Shown here one piece after another: positions 11,525 to 22,683 of a stretch of 64,000 nucleotides of DNA (position 1 is the stretch's first letter; each line of letters begins with the position of its first letter). A program made the position numbers and the translations under genes. The notes under the pieces are model-generated. The model did no database searches, had not been told where the DNA came from, and saw nothing but the letters and a program-made list of their open reading frames with translations. This DNA is from Uloborus plumipes (lineage: Eukaryota; Arthropoda; Arachnida; Araneae; Uloboridae), in the NCBI GenBank assembly GCA_038373865.1, contig JAXGGA010005775.1, positions 1-64,000 of the forward strand, in the 5' to 3' direction.

Positions 11525-12317
11525 CAGTGGCGTAGGAACTTTGTGAAAACAGGGGGAGCTCAGCTCAATGCCGGATCTTGGAGCTTTCGGAGTGGGGAGA
11601 AACACATTTTCCCCCTTTACACACAAACTCAAATATGGATTCATAAATATTCAAATAAACATTTTTTGCAAAAAGAAATTTTAAAAACATTACCAATATC
11701 TTTTTCTTAAGAAGGACGATAAGCTTAAATACTTTTAAATTGCTCAGAAAAAAGAAATCTTAAACTTCTCCCCTTAAAAAGTGTCCAAATGGTACATTTA
11801 AAAAATGACTAAAGACGATTCTTGGTGACTTTAGAGGATAGAACATTTTTTAAATTGAAGTCTTAAAATCGAATTATAGGCCACCTTTAGTTACGTTAGG
11901 GGCCGGAACTGGGGTAGCAAAATCATCCTTGGCAATTCTTCAAAATTGTAACTTGAAACTCACACTTTTAGACTATTAAATCAGGAATTTTGTAGGAAAA
12001 GCAAATCACATTTTTGAATACAGGTTTGAGGTAAAAAATATGCTACAAGAAGTTGCATAATTCAACCGCGACGAGATGGCCGGTGTCAATCAAATGAGAA
12101 AACGAGTCCATTCCTTAAAATATCTAGAATTTCTACCCATTCAAATTCCCCCATCAATTGTGAATCCCATTCCTCAATTTTCATCTGCGTATCACCCCTT
12201 CCTAAAAATGGACAATCCTGAAAAAAGGAGGAGTCATAGGCCATCTCTGCGAAGTTGAATTATACCAAGGAATTTTTTCCGGGGGAGCTGAGCTGGTCCC
12301 CGGTTCCTACGCCCCTG
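11525..12317. mobile_element. non-autonomous hAT-type element, 793 bp
   Basis: Left end CAGTGGCGTAGGAAC at 11525 and right end GTTCCTACGCCCCTG ending at 12317 are inverted. They are flanked by 8-base duplications CTTACTGT (11517-11524) and CTTACAGT (12318-12325), one mismatch. GGGGGAGCT/CAGCTC motifs recur near both ends. An 8-base TSD and CAG..CTG termini are hAT hallmarks. There is no transposase ORF. It sits 80 bases after a PPP4R1 splice donor. Confidence 0.9.
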
Positions 12318-12325
12318 CTTACAGT

Positions 12326-15300
12326 TCCATTATGCAAGGACATTATTCTGTTTCTGGCTTCCGAAAGTAGCAGAATTTTGAATATTTATCAGTAGACGCC
12401 ACCCCCCTCTCCCGCCAACTATTTAGCGGGCTCATATTTTAATGACTTCTCCAAAACCAGAAGCTGGATCTACCTCCAGTAGATTAAGAAAGGATTTTAG
12501 TACACATGTTCCTCCACCTCCCAAACATAAGCATTTATTGACAAACTTATACCCATGATCAGAAATAGAATTTTTTTTTTCTATGATAATTCCAGAGTGT
12601 CTCATCTATTCTGATACTCTGCAGAGATTCAAAGATAACAAGCTATTACAATCATTTTGCCCGTGATGTGCCGATGTGAAAAAGAAGACAAAATAAACTT
12701 AGAATCTGACCATCCAAAATGTATTCAATTGCTATTGCAGAATCAAGTGCTCCTGGTACTAATGAGATACTACATTCATTGATTATTTAGTTTAAAAAAA
12801 TTTTGGGGCAGAACCTTATAATAAAAATAGTTTATGAAACTTTAAAAATTAATCATATTTAAAAATAACATCTCAGCTACGCTGCTACTGTTAGTTTCAA
12901 GTTGGTTTAGAATTTTTTGGAGAAAATTCAAAAACTTGAATCGGGTGAAATGGAGCAAAGACTGCCATTGTTAACATTATTGTAGTTGAAGAGAAAAGAA
13001 ATTCAGCTGCTTATGAAGAAAATAGTCATTTTCAATAAAATCAAAAGTAATCATGTTCATATTTTCATTACGAATACTTTATTCATGTGTTCAAGTTTTT
13101 ATCACAACCTCTGTAAGAGAGAGTGATGTCTGTTTTTATCCCCATTTCTTTCACTATACCATGCATCAACACTGTTGCACATCAGCTTCTCAGTAATAGA
13201 TCTGCTCCTAGAGAGCTTCTCTCTGGTTACCAACTGTGTGAAAAAAAGATGTCCCTTGTTGACTAAGCGAGGTATTTTGCATGAAAAAAGTATTGGACCT
13301 AACGGCTAATCCCAAAAGTCTAGCTTAAACTAAGCTACGCATGCTTGAAGGATGCAAATAACAGCCAAAAAAGGATTTTTGATTCCAGATCAAAAAGATC
13401 ATTATAAAGACGAAGTTTGCAAAGATATTAGCTTCTAAATGACATTCTCTTGTTCTGTTTGACCTAGGAATTGGCATAACTGGGTGCTTTGCATGAAAGT
13501 GCTTAAGAAGTTTAATTTAGGAATCACTTAAGTTTTTCACTTGATTCTGAAATTATTAGACTGGTTGCTTTATTTTTTTTTAAATAAGATTCACTTTGTA
13601 TTGCCTCATTCTATAATGCAAATTTCAATATTATGCCTCTTTATCTTGTTGAATTGTGATGAAATGTTTGGTATTTTGTAGTAAACTTTTTTAAACAAGT
13701 ATTTATACATCCCTTCAGAAATATTCTATATTGTATATGTTTTTTTTTTTTCTTCTCAATACTGTTATGTGTCTGAAAATCTGGATTTTTATATTTTCTT
13801 TTCTGTTTTTGTGCAAAAAATGACTTCACATATTTTTTTCTTTCTTTTTGAAAATTTCTAGTTTTCCAGTTTTTTTTTTTTCCATTTTTGACTTTCCTGC
13901 TTGTATATTTGCTGCTCACAAATAAAGTTTTTAAAAACAAATCGTCAAGGTTTGAATTTTTCCGTTTGAAATGTTTTGTTATTTCTCTTGTTGGAATACA
14001 CATTTTAAGATTTGAGAAAAATATTCTTAAGTATAGGTATTTTATAAGCTGTATTAGTCAACAGAAAAACAAATGAACCAGTCTGTGAAAGTTCAAAGGC
14101 ACTGATTGTTTTGCTTGATGCAATCCGTTCATAAACACAATTTTTTTTATGCTCCTATACAATTACTTACACAATTATAATACGTTAGAGGTTATTGTAT
14201 AGCAAGTTTCTAGCATTTGTTTCTAGATTGCACGTCTGGTAATTTTTGAATTGCTATCCATATAAAAGCTAAAGAGCTAAAATACATAGTTATTTTCTTC
14301 ACCCTCTTTTTTTTGGGGGGGGAGATCCTGGGCCTTTTAGGGTGATCATGGGGGGGGGGGGGCACTTTGAAGCTTTTGAAAGCAAAGTACCCTATAAAAC
14401 GCAGTTATATACCATTTTTGTTTCTGTTTAAAGAAGGGATGGGGTAAGGGTCCCTTCATCAAAAAATTTTTGAAATTGATTTGTACAAACACTTATAGGC
14501 TCTATCTTGGATAACAATACATAAAAAAAATAGTTTCAAAAACTTTCCCCTGAAAAATTTTAAATTGAAGTACAAAAACAGTATTTTTGACAAGTTTCAT
14601 AGATGTTTGAAATGGGAATCAAGAGGAACTCCCCAGAATTCTTTAAAAATTAAAGCCAAAAAATACACAATAGTAAGTTGCCTTCTATGAGGGAGAGTAG
14701 TATTCAGAGATTCTCCCCTAGACTTTTTTTGAAATCCTAGTCCTAAAAATGCAATTTTCGATGTTCTTTAATTATGTGGAGGGGGACAGCAGTCACTCTC
14801 CTGGATTTTTCTTTTTCGAAATTAAAACCTTATAACACCATTTTTTGGCTAGTTTTGGCTGAAGTTAAGGGGCAGGATTTAGTTTGGGACTCTTCCCTGG
14901 AAAACGTAATTACAGGCCATTTTGATAAAGTCGGAGTAGGATTTGGTGTGCAGAGACTCTCTCCAAGAAATAATTCAAAATTGTTTCAAAATATAAATTT
15001 TAGACATGTTTAGGTTGTTAGGAAGCAAATCGAAATATTTCTTTCATTGAAATTTGAAGAGCTAGTTCTTCAACCAAACTTATAGATTATCTTAGAAGAT
15101 GTTAGAGGGAGGGGAGAGTGGTTTTGGTCTGGGAGGAAGGGTGATTGACGCAGTCCTGTAGTTCCTTGTTTGGATTCGCCACTTCGCTCGAGTACTGATG
15201 CTACTCAAAACTGCTCTTGCTTTATAGTAGTTTTTAAATTTTCTATAATATATCTTTTAAATCTAGGGATAATGCTGCAATTCGATAAGAATGAGGTCTT

Positions 15301-15387
15301 GACCCACAGGTAGGGAACCACAGAGTTAGATAATATCACTTGTCTTAATGAACATTTTTTGCAGTTTTATTTTTAGCAAGTCGTGCT
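12326..15387 (+). other. PPP4R1: PPP4R1 intron, no gene seen
   Basis: About 3 kb of AT-rich intron with poly-T runs (13740-13751, 13869-13880) and poly-G runs near 14315-14323 and 14350-14362. ORFs up to 120 codons here are lysine/phenylalanine-rich low-complexity translations with no recognisable domain. Confidence 0.5.
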
Positions 15388-15922
15388 CTGGACATTAGGG
15401 TGAGTCGAAAAAATCGATTTTTTTATTTCGAAATAGCATTACCTCTCAAAAGTTGTGGTTTAGTATCCTTAATTTGGGAAAAATAATAAAAAAATTCCAA
15501 GTTGACGTTTTCGGTTCGCGCATGAGGCTCAAAGTTGGAAAAAATATGTTAAAAATGGAAATTTTCAAAAAGAAAAAAGAAAAAAAAAATGTTACTTTTT
15601 ATAATTCAACTGCAATAAGCTGTAAATATTTTGTGCATTTTTAATAAAAAAAAATATTTTATAGCTTTTTCATACGATCTTTAGTTTGCACATCAGCCTT
15701 AAATTGGGCTAAAATCGCCTACAATGTCAAATTTACGTGTTTAGTATACAATGATACATATGAGACATATTTACATTTTAAAAATATTTTAAAAAGTTCT
15801 AAATTTGTTGAATATAATCTTTTATTACTGTACTATACGTACACGTATAGTTAAACACATATTTATATGCATGTAATAGCATTTTAATAGCGAATTAGTC
15901 ATTTTAACTATTTTTTGTGACC

Positions 15923-17941
15923 TTAAGATGTCGCAGATGTGTTGGGTACTGTTTTAAATTGAGATTTGCAGTCAAATGATGGCATAGTTGACCTTGAGAG
16001 CAAAGTTGCCTTTATGAAGCCATCCCTGTTCTCTTCTCCGCATACTTTAGTACAAGATTCTGTTACGAGCTTTACAATTCTTTCGACACTTTGTGTATGA
16101 CAAGGAAATTTAGTTAACTCGAACTCTGGGAAAACATTAGTATTTACGAGCTCTTCTAGACTTTCCGTTGGCACATTGCTCATTATTGGAGGAGGTGTAA
16201 GTTGGCACTTGGACCAATCAATGAGTTCAATGTAATTTGAAGCTGCGAAATTTATGGTCGGTGGTTGAAAAGTTCGCACCGATTTCCCTTTTGATTCTTG
16301 TTTTCTTGCTTTTAGCAATCTTTGAAAAGCTAGCTGTCTTACGTGCACTCTCTCATCAAGTACCATTGAAATTAGAAGATTTTCGGGATGACAAAAATAC
16401 GCATTCCTCTGAATGACAGGATCAATTATTTCACGTACTCTGTCAGGCAATTCTCTTGTCTTCTGTACTAATTTAAACACGTTAACTGCTCCAAACTCTA
16501 CAGAGGGATGCATTTTAATTTCAAACCATACTGGAGCGTATATTTTCATAATATAGCCAACCAGCAATTTAATTTCGTCAGAAGGCTTTACTTCAGAAAT
16601 ATATAGTCTTAATATTCTATTTGCACAAGTTAACCACCTAGAGTTACAAAGAGGACCAGGATCTTTCACAGCTAGATCTGGTGCACACTTTCCTGTCTTG
16701 ACTGCTCGATAAATGTTAAGTAAATACTGTTGGTCCTTGCTTAAGTCAGTTTTTGTCACATTTATATCCTCACTATTAATAATTTTAAAATTTACAACAG
16801 GGAGTTTTTCACAGTTAGTCAACTTCTTGCCAATTTTCCCAGAGAAACTTGTGGGCCCTGTAGTATCACCATCTACACTTTCAAGCAAATGTCGAAACGG
16901 AAGCTCGTTGAAATGTAATAAGCATATGAGCCATTGTAAAGGACGGCCAAGTTTAAGCTCAAGGTTACGAATCACACCATTTTTCCATCCTGTGTTTGTC
17001 GCTGTACCGTCACACCCAACTGCAACAAGTTGAGCGTAATCAAAATTATTGTTTTCTAAATAACAAAAGATGCTATTAGCTATTTCACTTCCCGTGGCCT
17101 TTGGAGGTGTCAAATGTCCCAGATACTTTCCACCAGGTTCTTGGACCAAGCTGATATGCTCCTCTTTCTTTAGTCTACGATACATTTTGTTACTGTTCTT
17201 TTCCTGATAATAAGTGTTATCTTTTCTCCCGTCAAAGTACAGACCATGTAATTTTCCATTTGGATAGTCTGACTGTAAAGAATATCGAATTTTTTGTTTT
17301 TCTCGCCTGATCTTACTCTGATCTATTACTAGAGACATATCTCTTTCATTTATCATACCTACATCTTGCAAAACACCGGAAGCAATAGCAGCAGTTGCTC
17401 TTTGGGATATCCCATATCTATCGCTTATTAATGCTGTTGCAGGAAGCGTAATTCGCATTTGCGATGATGACCGCGAACTGTCACATTTTGCTTCGATGCT
17501 CTCAAACTGGCTATTTTGTGAAGAATTTATAAGAGTATCTTTTTTGCAAGCTGCAATAGCAAGTTCAGCAATCTCGTTTTTCTTTTCACTTTGCTTTCTT
17601 TTATTTCTTTTTGCAATCTTATTAGTTACTACTTTATCCAAAGGGCCAATATACTTTAAACGGTCATTTCGTTGGTCGTACAGAAATTCTCTCTCAATAA
17701 TAGGAGTCTTTTTTGATTTATCACATTTACAATCCATAACTACTGTACATCTACAAGAGATTGGCTTTTTAGCACAAGAACACGAAAAATTCATTGCACA
17801 CTTGCAAGAAGCAACGTCAAAAATTTTAGACTTCGCTTCATTAACAAAGTGATTGAGTTTTGTCTTGAAGTTCAATTTATCTTTATCACGACTAAATGAC
17901 TTTCTCAAAGTGTAGTACTTATTATGGTAATCCTTTATCAA
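15923..17941 (-). CDS. transposase-like protein, 672 codons, of the 15396-19133 element
   Basis: A long open frame with no stop. Near residues 42-75 is a Cys-rich patch (CKC, CSC, CRC, CKC), probably zinc-binding. In the middle are a VGCDGT segment, then NTGWKNGVIRNLE, and LGRPLQWLICLLHFNELPFRHLL. The last fifth contains CHTQSVERIVKLVTESC and RDGFIKATLLSRSTMP. The D in CDGT and the E in SVER are candidate catalytic acidic residues of an RNase H-like transposase fold; this is inference. I remember similar proteins as abundant hypothetical proteins in arachnids. The N-terminus probably continues from the overlapping short frame at 17922-18182, since the ATG used here is internal to a joined reading. 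Expression would be from within the PPP4R1 intron, antisense to the host gene. Confidence 0.8.
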   Translation of the reverse strand: MIKDYHNKYYTLRKSFSRDKDKLNFKTKLNHFVNEAKSKIFDVASCKCAMNFSCSCAKKPISCRCTVVMDCKCDKSKKTPIIEREFLYDQRNDRLKYIGPLDKVVTNKIAKRNKRKQSEKKNEIAELAIAACKKDTLINSSQNSQFESIEAKCDSSRSSSQMRITLPATALISDRYGISQRATAAIASGVLQDVGMINERDMSLVIDQSKIRREKQKIRYSLQSDYPNGKLHGLYFDGRKDNTYYQEKNSNKMYRRLKKEEHISLVQEPGGKYLGHLTPPKATGSEIANSIFCYLENNNFDYAQLVAVGCDGTATNTGWKNGVIRNLELKLGRPLQWLICLLHFNELPFRHLLESVDGDTTGPTSFSGKIGKKLTNCEKLPVVNFKIINSEDINVTKTDLSKDQQYLLNIYRAVKTGKCAPDLAVKDPGPLCNSRWLTCANRILRLYISEVKPSDEIKLLVGYIMKIYAPVWFEIKMHPSVEFGAVNVFKLVQKTRELPDRVREIIDPVIQRNAYFCHPENLLISMVLDERVHVRQLAFQRLLKARKQESKGKSVRTFQPPTINFAASNYIELIDWSKCQLTPPPIMSNVPTESLEELVNTNVFPEFELTKFPCHTQSVERIVKLVTESCTKVCGEENRDGFIKATLLSRSTMPSFDCKSQFKTVPNTSATS

Positions 17942-18182
17942 TTTTTACAATACGTACATGACTGACCGTTGGTATAGAAGCTTTGCAGTAAATTTCTTCT
18001 ATTTGAGCAGCTATGCAATCTGAAATCCTTGAAAAAGGTTCGCCTTTTACAGATTGCGATTTTTCTTCAAAGCAAGCTAACAACACATCTGCACATGTGG
18101 GTAAAACACTTTGACTTAACCCTTTCGGTGCACCAAAAAACGGACAAACAATTAAACGTTTAGAATTTTTCCGGGGTTCCAT
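17922..18182 (-). pseudogene. N-terminal part of the transposase-like gene, out of frame
   Basis: An 86-codon frame starting MEPRKNSKRLIVCPFFGAP, upstream of and overlapping the 672-codon frame by 20 bases. It ends RIVKIDKGLP while the next frame opens IKDYHNKYYTL, which looks like the continuation of the same protein after a one-base shift near 17935-17945. A real in-vivo frameshift, an assembly error or an unrecognised tiny intron are alternatives. The start codon lies inside the element, about 950 bases from its right end. Confidence 0.6.
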
Positions 18183-19141
18183 TATGTGTTATTCAGCCAA
18201 CGGAGAACAGTATAACAAAACTTGAGCATAAAAATACTATAAAGTTACGAAAAAACTCACCCAACGCTAAACACGCTGCACTTTTTGATTCACTTTCAGT
18301 TGCTAATTAAAGATGCTGTTTGTTTGGCGGGTCTAGCTGACTAAATGACAACCAAAGGGAGTGCAGACTGCATGGACTTTGAACTGTCTCCTAGAATATG
18401 CGTAATGTCTAGACAAGTCGGCTGTAGAATAAAAATATACCGGCACAGCGCCAACATAGTGCGTTCTGGTTCAGTTTTTGACACATTTTTTTTTCATATT
18501 TTGAGCCTTATGACCATAACAGAATGTATCTTCTGAAAGTTATATATAATTTGTTGGGTTCAAATTATGTTATCTACTAACAATTTAAAGCAGATTCGAT
18601 AGAAAAAATTACTTTTTATTTTTATAATTATTTTTTTTTTTTAATTTCCATTTCTAGCATATATTTTCCAACTTTGAGCCTCATGCGCGAACAGAAGGAG
18701 TCTACTTAGATTTTTTTTTTTTTTTTTTTCCAAATTTTGGATACCAAATCACAATTTTTCAGAGGTAATGCGATTTCGAAAGAAAAACTCGATAGTTTCG
18801 AAATTTGACATTGTAGGCGATTTTAGCCCAATTTAAGGCTGATGTGCAAACTAAAGATCGTATGTAAAAGCTATAAAACATTTTTTTTTATTAAAAATGC
18901 ACAAAATATTTACAGCTTATTGCAGTTGCATTATAAAAAGTAACAATTTTTTTTTTCTTTTTGAAAATTTCCATTTTTAACATATTTTTTCCAACTTTGA
19001 GCCTCATGCGCGAACCGAAGACGTCAACTTAGAATTTTTTTTTTATTTTTCCCAAGTTGTGGATACTAAACCACAACTTTTGAGAGGTAATGCTATTTCG
19101 AAATAAAAAAATCGATTTTTTCGACTCACCCTACTGGACAT

Positions 19142-21384
19142 GGACATATGGCTTGTAGCTGTAGGTCTAAAATCAACTTTAGAAGTCTATCAAACTCCCC
19201 GCTCATGTTAGGGCACAGTTATAGCAGTCTTTTTTAAGTTCTGAATAAGCAGGTCTAGGTGTACGAGAATATCTCTTAATATATTCAATAGGGGGTCTTG
19301 GCTTTGATATCTGAAGTTTCATAAAAACCCACCAATTCCTCGAAATGTTCAGTTTTCTTAGACATTCCTCGAGCAAAAGCAGTCGTCACTACCTATAAAA
19401 ACAGATTCGTTCACAAAAATTATGGGGGAGTGATCTTTCACAAGTCCCATAAAGTCGACGATAGTTTTTCTTCATGTAGAACAAAAATTGGGAAAATTTT
19501 GTTCCAGTATTTGCGATTTTATTCCCAATTAAATTATACAAAGCTAAAAATGAAGTACACAGGTTTCTCTTTGAGTATATCAGTATCTTTCTTCATTTCT
19601 TAAGATAAGCAGCAAGTAATTGTTAAACTTTCTGTAAAAAAAAGTCTAATTTTGATTAAGAGAATATTGCTTATAATATTTCCCATTATCAAAAGAAGTT
19701 TAATTACCAAATCAAACCTCTTAAAAACAATTCACAACTTATTCAATGTGATTTATTAAGGGTAAGTTTGCAACAAAATTTTACTAATCAACTTATCATT
19801 TCCCATGGGTTCACATTTTTACTAAGCAACTAAAACAGACAGGAAAGTCATTGGTAGGATTACATATAGGATTATTAATATATTTTAATAAATATATTGT
19901 GAATTTTCCAGAGTAGGACTAAAAAGGCATCAAGTAGCAAATAATGCTATCTTGGTTATGTCAATAAAATTGATAAAGTTTTTAAAATCCTTAAACATTT
20001 TCCAAACTTTTCTAAACCTTTCCAGGGAATATCAGGGGATTTCTTCCCTAGCTTTTGTTTCCACCAGGGCTAACCCAAAATGGCAGAATACTCAGCTCAA
20101 GGAATATGAATTGATCTTTGTATATTTAAAACAGAAACTTTGAATGTTTGTACGGGGTAAACTCAGAAACTACCAGACCAACCTCATTCCAATTTTTACA
20201 GTAAGAGGTTAGCTCAAGGAAGGTTGTTAGACCTTGTCGAAAAAATTGGATGAATAGTACTTTTTTTTATTTGAAACCTAACTTTTAGACCTAAAAATGG
20301 GCTCTACCTAGCGAAATAATTATTGTATTGTCTCGATTTTGGTTTCATTGAAAAGCTTGGAAAAAATCCTTTTATAGAACATGTTCTACATACGGTCCTG
20401 GGAAGAAAACCTTGAAAATTCAAGATTAACATACTCATAGGTGTTTTAAGTTTGGAAAAATCAATTTTTAAGTCTATTTTTGAACCATTGTCAATTTTGT
20501 TAAAACGTGGGAAAATCAATTTTAATTTTGACAATTCAAATCTTCCACGCGCGGTACTAGTATTTTTTTCAGAGTGAATTCAGACAAGGCTTTACTCAGT
20601 AAACCTCCTCTAGGGGCTTTTATTGAGATTCGAAAAATGCTGAGCTTTTTCTTTTTCTGACAAATCCATCAAATAGAAGAAGTTTACTTTCAGGTCCACA
20701 GGTAGATTTTAAATTGAAACAGAAATAACTAAGTAAAAACATATCACAAACTTTTTTCCTATAAATCATGAAAAGTATTTTTAAGTCATCAAGTTGGAAT
20801 GTTATCTTATCTAAACTAATTATACATGTATTGGAGGGACAAAAATTGAATTTCTCTAATGAAACTCCAAATTATACAAACTGATAAAATGTGAGTGTGC
20901 ACATATGCTCACATCTAATAAGGAAAGCCTTCAGGTGTTTCAATAAAATCAATATTGTAATGCACTTTTCCAAATTTACCACGCACAAAAAATTCAGAAG
21001 GTTGCAGTGACCTCCCATCGGTGCCCAAATAAAAAGTAAAAAAAGCAAGCAGTAGTTTGATATACAATGTTTGAATAGAGAATATTACAATTCTTGAAAA
21101 AACCCGGGTTTTTCATCAAAAACCTAGGGAAAAAAACAAAGGTTTTTGACCCATGTTTTTCAAACCCTGATAGAAACAGTTAATAATCATGTAATGTTGA
21201 ATGTCAAGATCCATTTAGAAAGGGTAACAAAAGCTTACTTTTTGAAGGTAAAAAAATGTTTATTTTCATTGGAAAAATTATGAAGTTTGTATTTAAAAAG
21301 GAAAAGTTTCATGTTGTGAAAAATTTTATGTATAAAGTTTTAGTGTCTGAGTATAAAATTCCGTTTATTTTGGTATATTTCCAG
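19142..21384 (+). other. PPP4R1: PPP4R1 intron, no gene seen
   Basis: AT-rich intron sequence between the transposon and the next candidate exon. ORFs of 60-76 codons have no recognisable domain. It ends with a TTTCCAG splice acceptor. Confidence 0.5.
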
Positions 21385-21448
21385 CGATGTGGACACACAG
21401 CTTAACGACCAAGCGCAAAAGTTTCGATCCAGAAGTATGTACTATATG
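21385..21448 (+). CDS. PPP4R1: probable PPP4R1 exon in the linker
   Basis: Sixty-four bases between TTTCCAG and GTAACT. It accepts the phase-2 end of the 10804-11444 exon (AG+C) and leaves in phase 0, matching the acceptor of the exon at 50319. Both phases fitting is the main support. The translation begins SDVDTQLNDQAQKFRSRSM, polar and possibly helical, in a position where the vertebrate linker has a similar acidic helix. A stronger-looking donor (AGAA|GTATGT) lies 13 bases earlier but would break the frame into the next exon. Identity is plausible, not proven. Confidence 0.6.
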
Positions 21449-22163
21449 GTAACTGTTGATCTTCTTCTCACTCTTATTTTTGATTTATAGCAAGCGTATT
21501 CAGATACTTATCTACAGTCAATTTTCTCTATTCTACAATAATTGAGACTAGGGTTGGTCACATTGCCGGTAAAATGGTATTTTTGAGGAGACAGTGGAAA
21601 AAATGTAGTGAAACCTTATGAAAATGGAAAAAACTGGGGAAAATGGCTGGATATCAAAAAATTTACTAAAAACAGTATAATTTTGCACATAATACAATTG
21701 TGTCAGAATTGAATCAGGATATAATTTAATATTTTATTGATATGGGATAATTAGGATATTTTTAAATAATTCTCAAAGGAAAAAAAACTTGAAATAAATT
21801 GGAAAAATGTATTCTTATGTAGAAAATCCAATTGAATCTATTTCGAAAAGGGAATATCTCTAAAATTTAAAATTTTTCAGGGGAGCAAAAAAACTAACTT
21901 ATAAAAAACGAAGAAGCTTAAAAGGGCTAATTATTGCAATTATAGAACTGCAGAGATGTTCCATTTTCACAAGAATAACATGTTTATACGTTAATAACAG
22001 AATGCCATTAAAAAATTTGATTTTGAAAAAAAACCGAGATGTTACCTTTTCGAAATAATCGATTCAATTGAATTTGATGCAAGCATATTGTTTTAGGAAA
22101 TTATTTTCTCTTTTAGTTACCTATAGTTTATAAGAAAAGCAGTCGAAAACTTTGTACAATTAA

Positions 22164-22292
22164 TGAAGTTAAAAATGCAAGACATGTCCAAAAGTACAAA
22201 TAAAATGTTTAAAAAGAGTTAAAAAACTATTTTCTAACTCTTTTTAAGCATTTTATTTGTACTTTTGGACACGTTGTCTTGCATTTTTAACT
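22164..22292. repeat. hairpin palindrome with arms of about 55 bases
   Basis: AGTTAAAAATGCAAGACATG at 22168 onward returns in reverse as the end of the stretch at 22292, with AAAAGTACAAATAAAATG / CATTTTATTTGTACTTTT between. Arms are about 90 percent complementary and the loop is about 10 bases. The right arm ends exactly where the hAT-type element at 22293 begins. Confidence 0.85.
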
Positions 22293-22683
22293 CAGGGTTG
22301 CCACGCCCCAGGGAAACCTGAAAAAACAGGGAAAATACAGGGAATTGAACAATCAACAGAAAAACAGGGAAAATACAGGGAATTTTGAAAATTTCTTCAA
22401 AAATCTGGAAAGTGCAGGGAATTTTATTTTTTTTCAAAAGTTCAAGTTGTTAAAATGAATTTGAAAATATGTAAACTACCAATGAATAAATTTATGCGCA
22501 AATGAATAAAATAAAAACAATAAACAAAATAAAATAAATAGTAATTTTACTTCACAGTTTTTTTTTTTCACTAAGTCTATTTATTTATTAGTAAATATTT
22601 AATTGTGTATTATAGAAGCAAAAAATATTTATTACTTAGTTTGAAATGCCTTTTAAAGCTTACGCTAATTTAATTAGAGAGTA

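Larger units (their letters stand above)
15396..19133 (-). mobile_element. 3.7 kb DNA transposon with long inverted repeats and transposase-like ORF
   Basis: The termini TAGGGTGAGTCG (15396) and CGACTCACCCTA (ending 19133) are perfect inverts. They are flanked by an exact 8-base duplication CTGGACAT at 15388-15395 and 19134-19141. The inverted repeats extend about 335 bases (15396 to about 15735, and about 18800-19133) and share the GCGCGAACCGAAGACGTCAAC and AATTTAAGGCTGATGTGCAA blocks. A third, diverged copy of the outer terminus lies just inside the right end (about 18655-18790). The interior holds a minus-strand transposase-like gene. An 8-base TSD fits hAT or P-type chemistry; the exact superfamily is not settled. 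High TIR identity and a nearly open frame indicate recent insertion. Confidence 0.93.

Noticed and set aside
13641..14076. 120-codon minus-strand and 62-codon + strand ORFs
   Set aside because: Lysine- and phenylalanine-rich translation of A/T tracts with no domain or splice context.
16713..17852. 106- and 118-codon + strand ORFs
   Set aside because: Shadows of the minus-strand transposase-like ORF.
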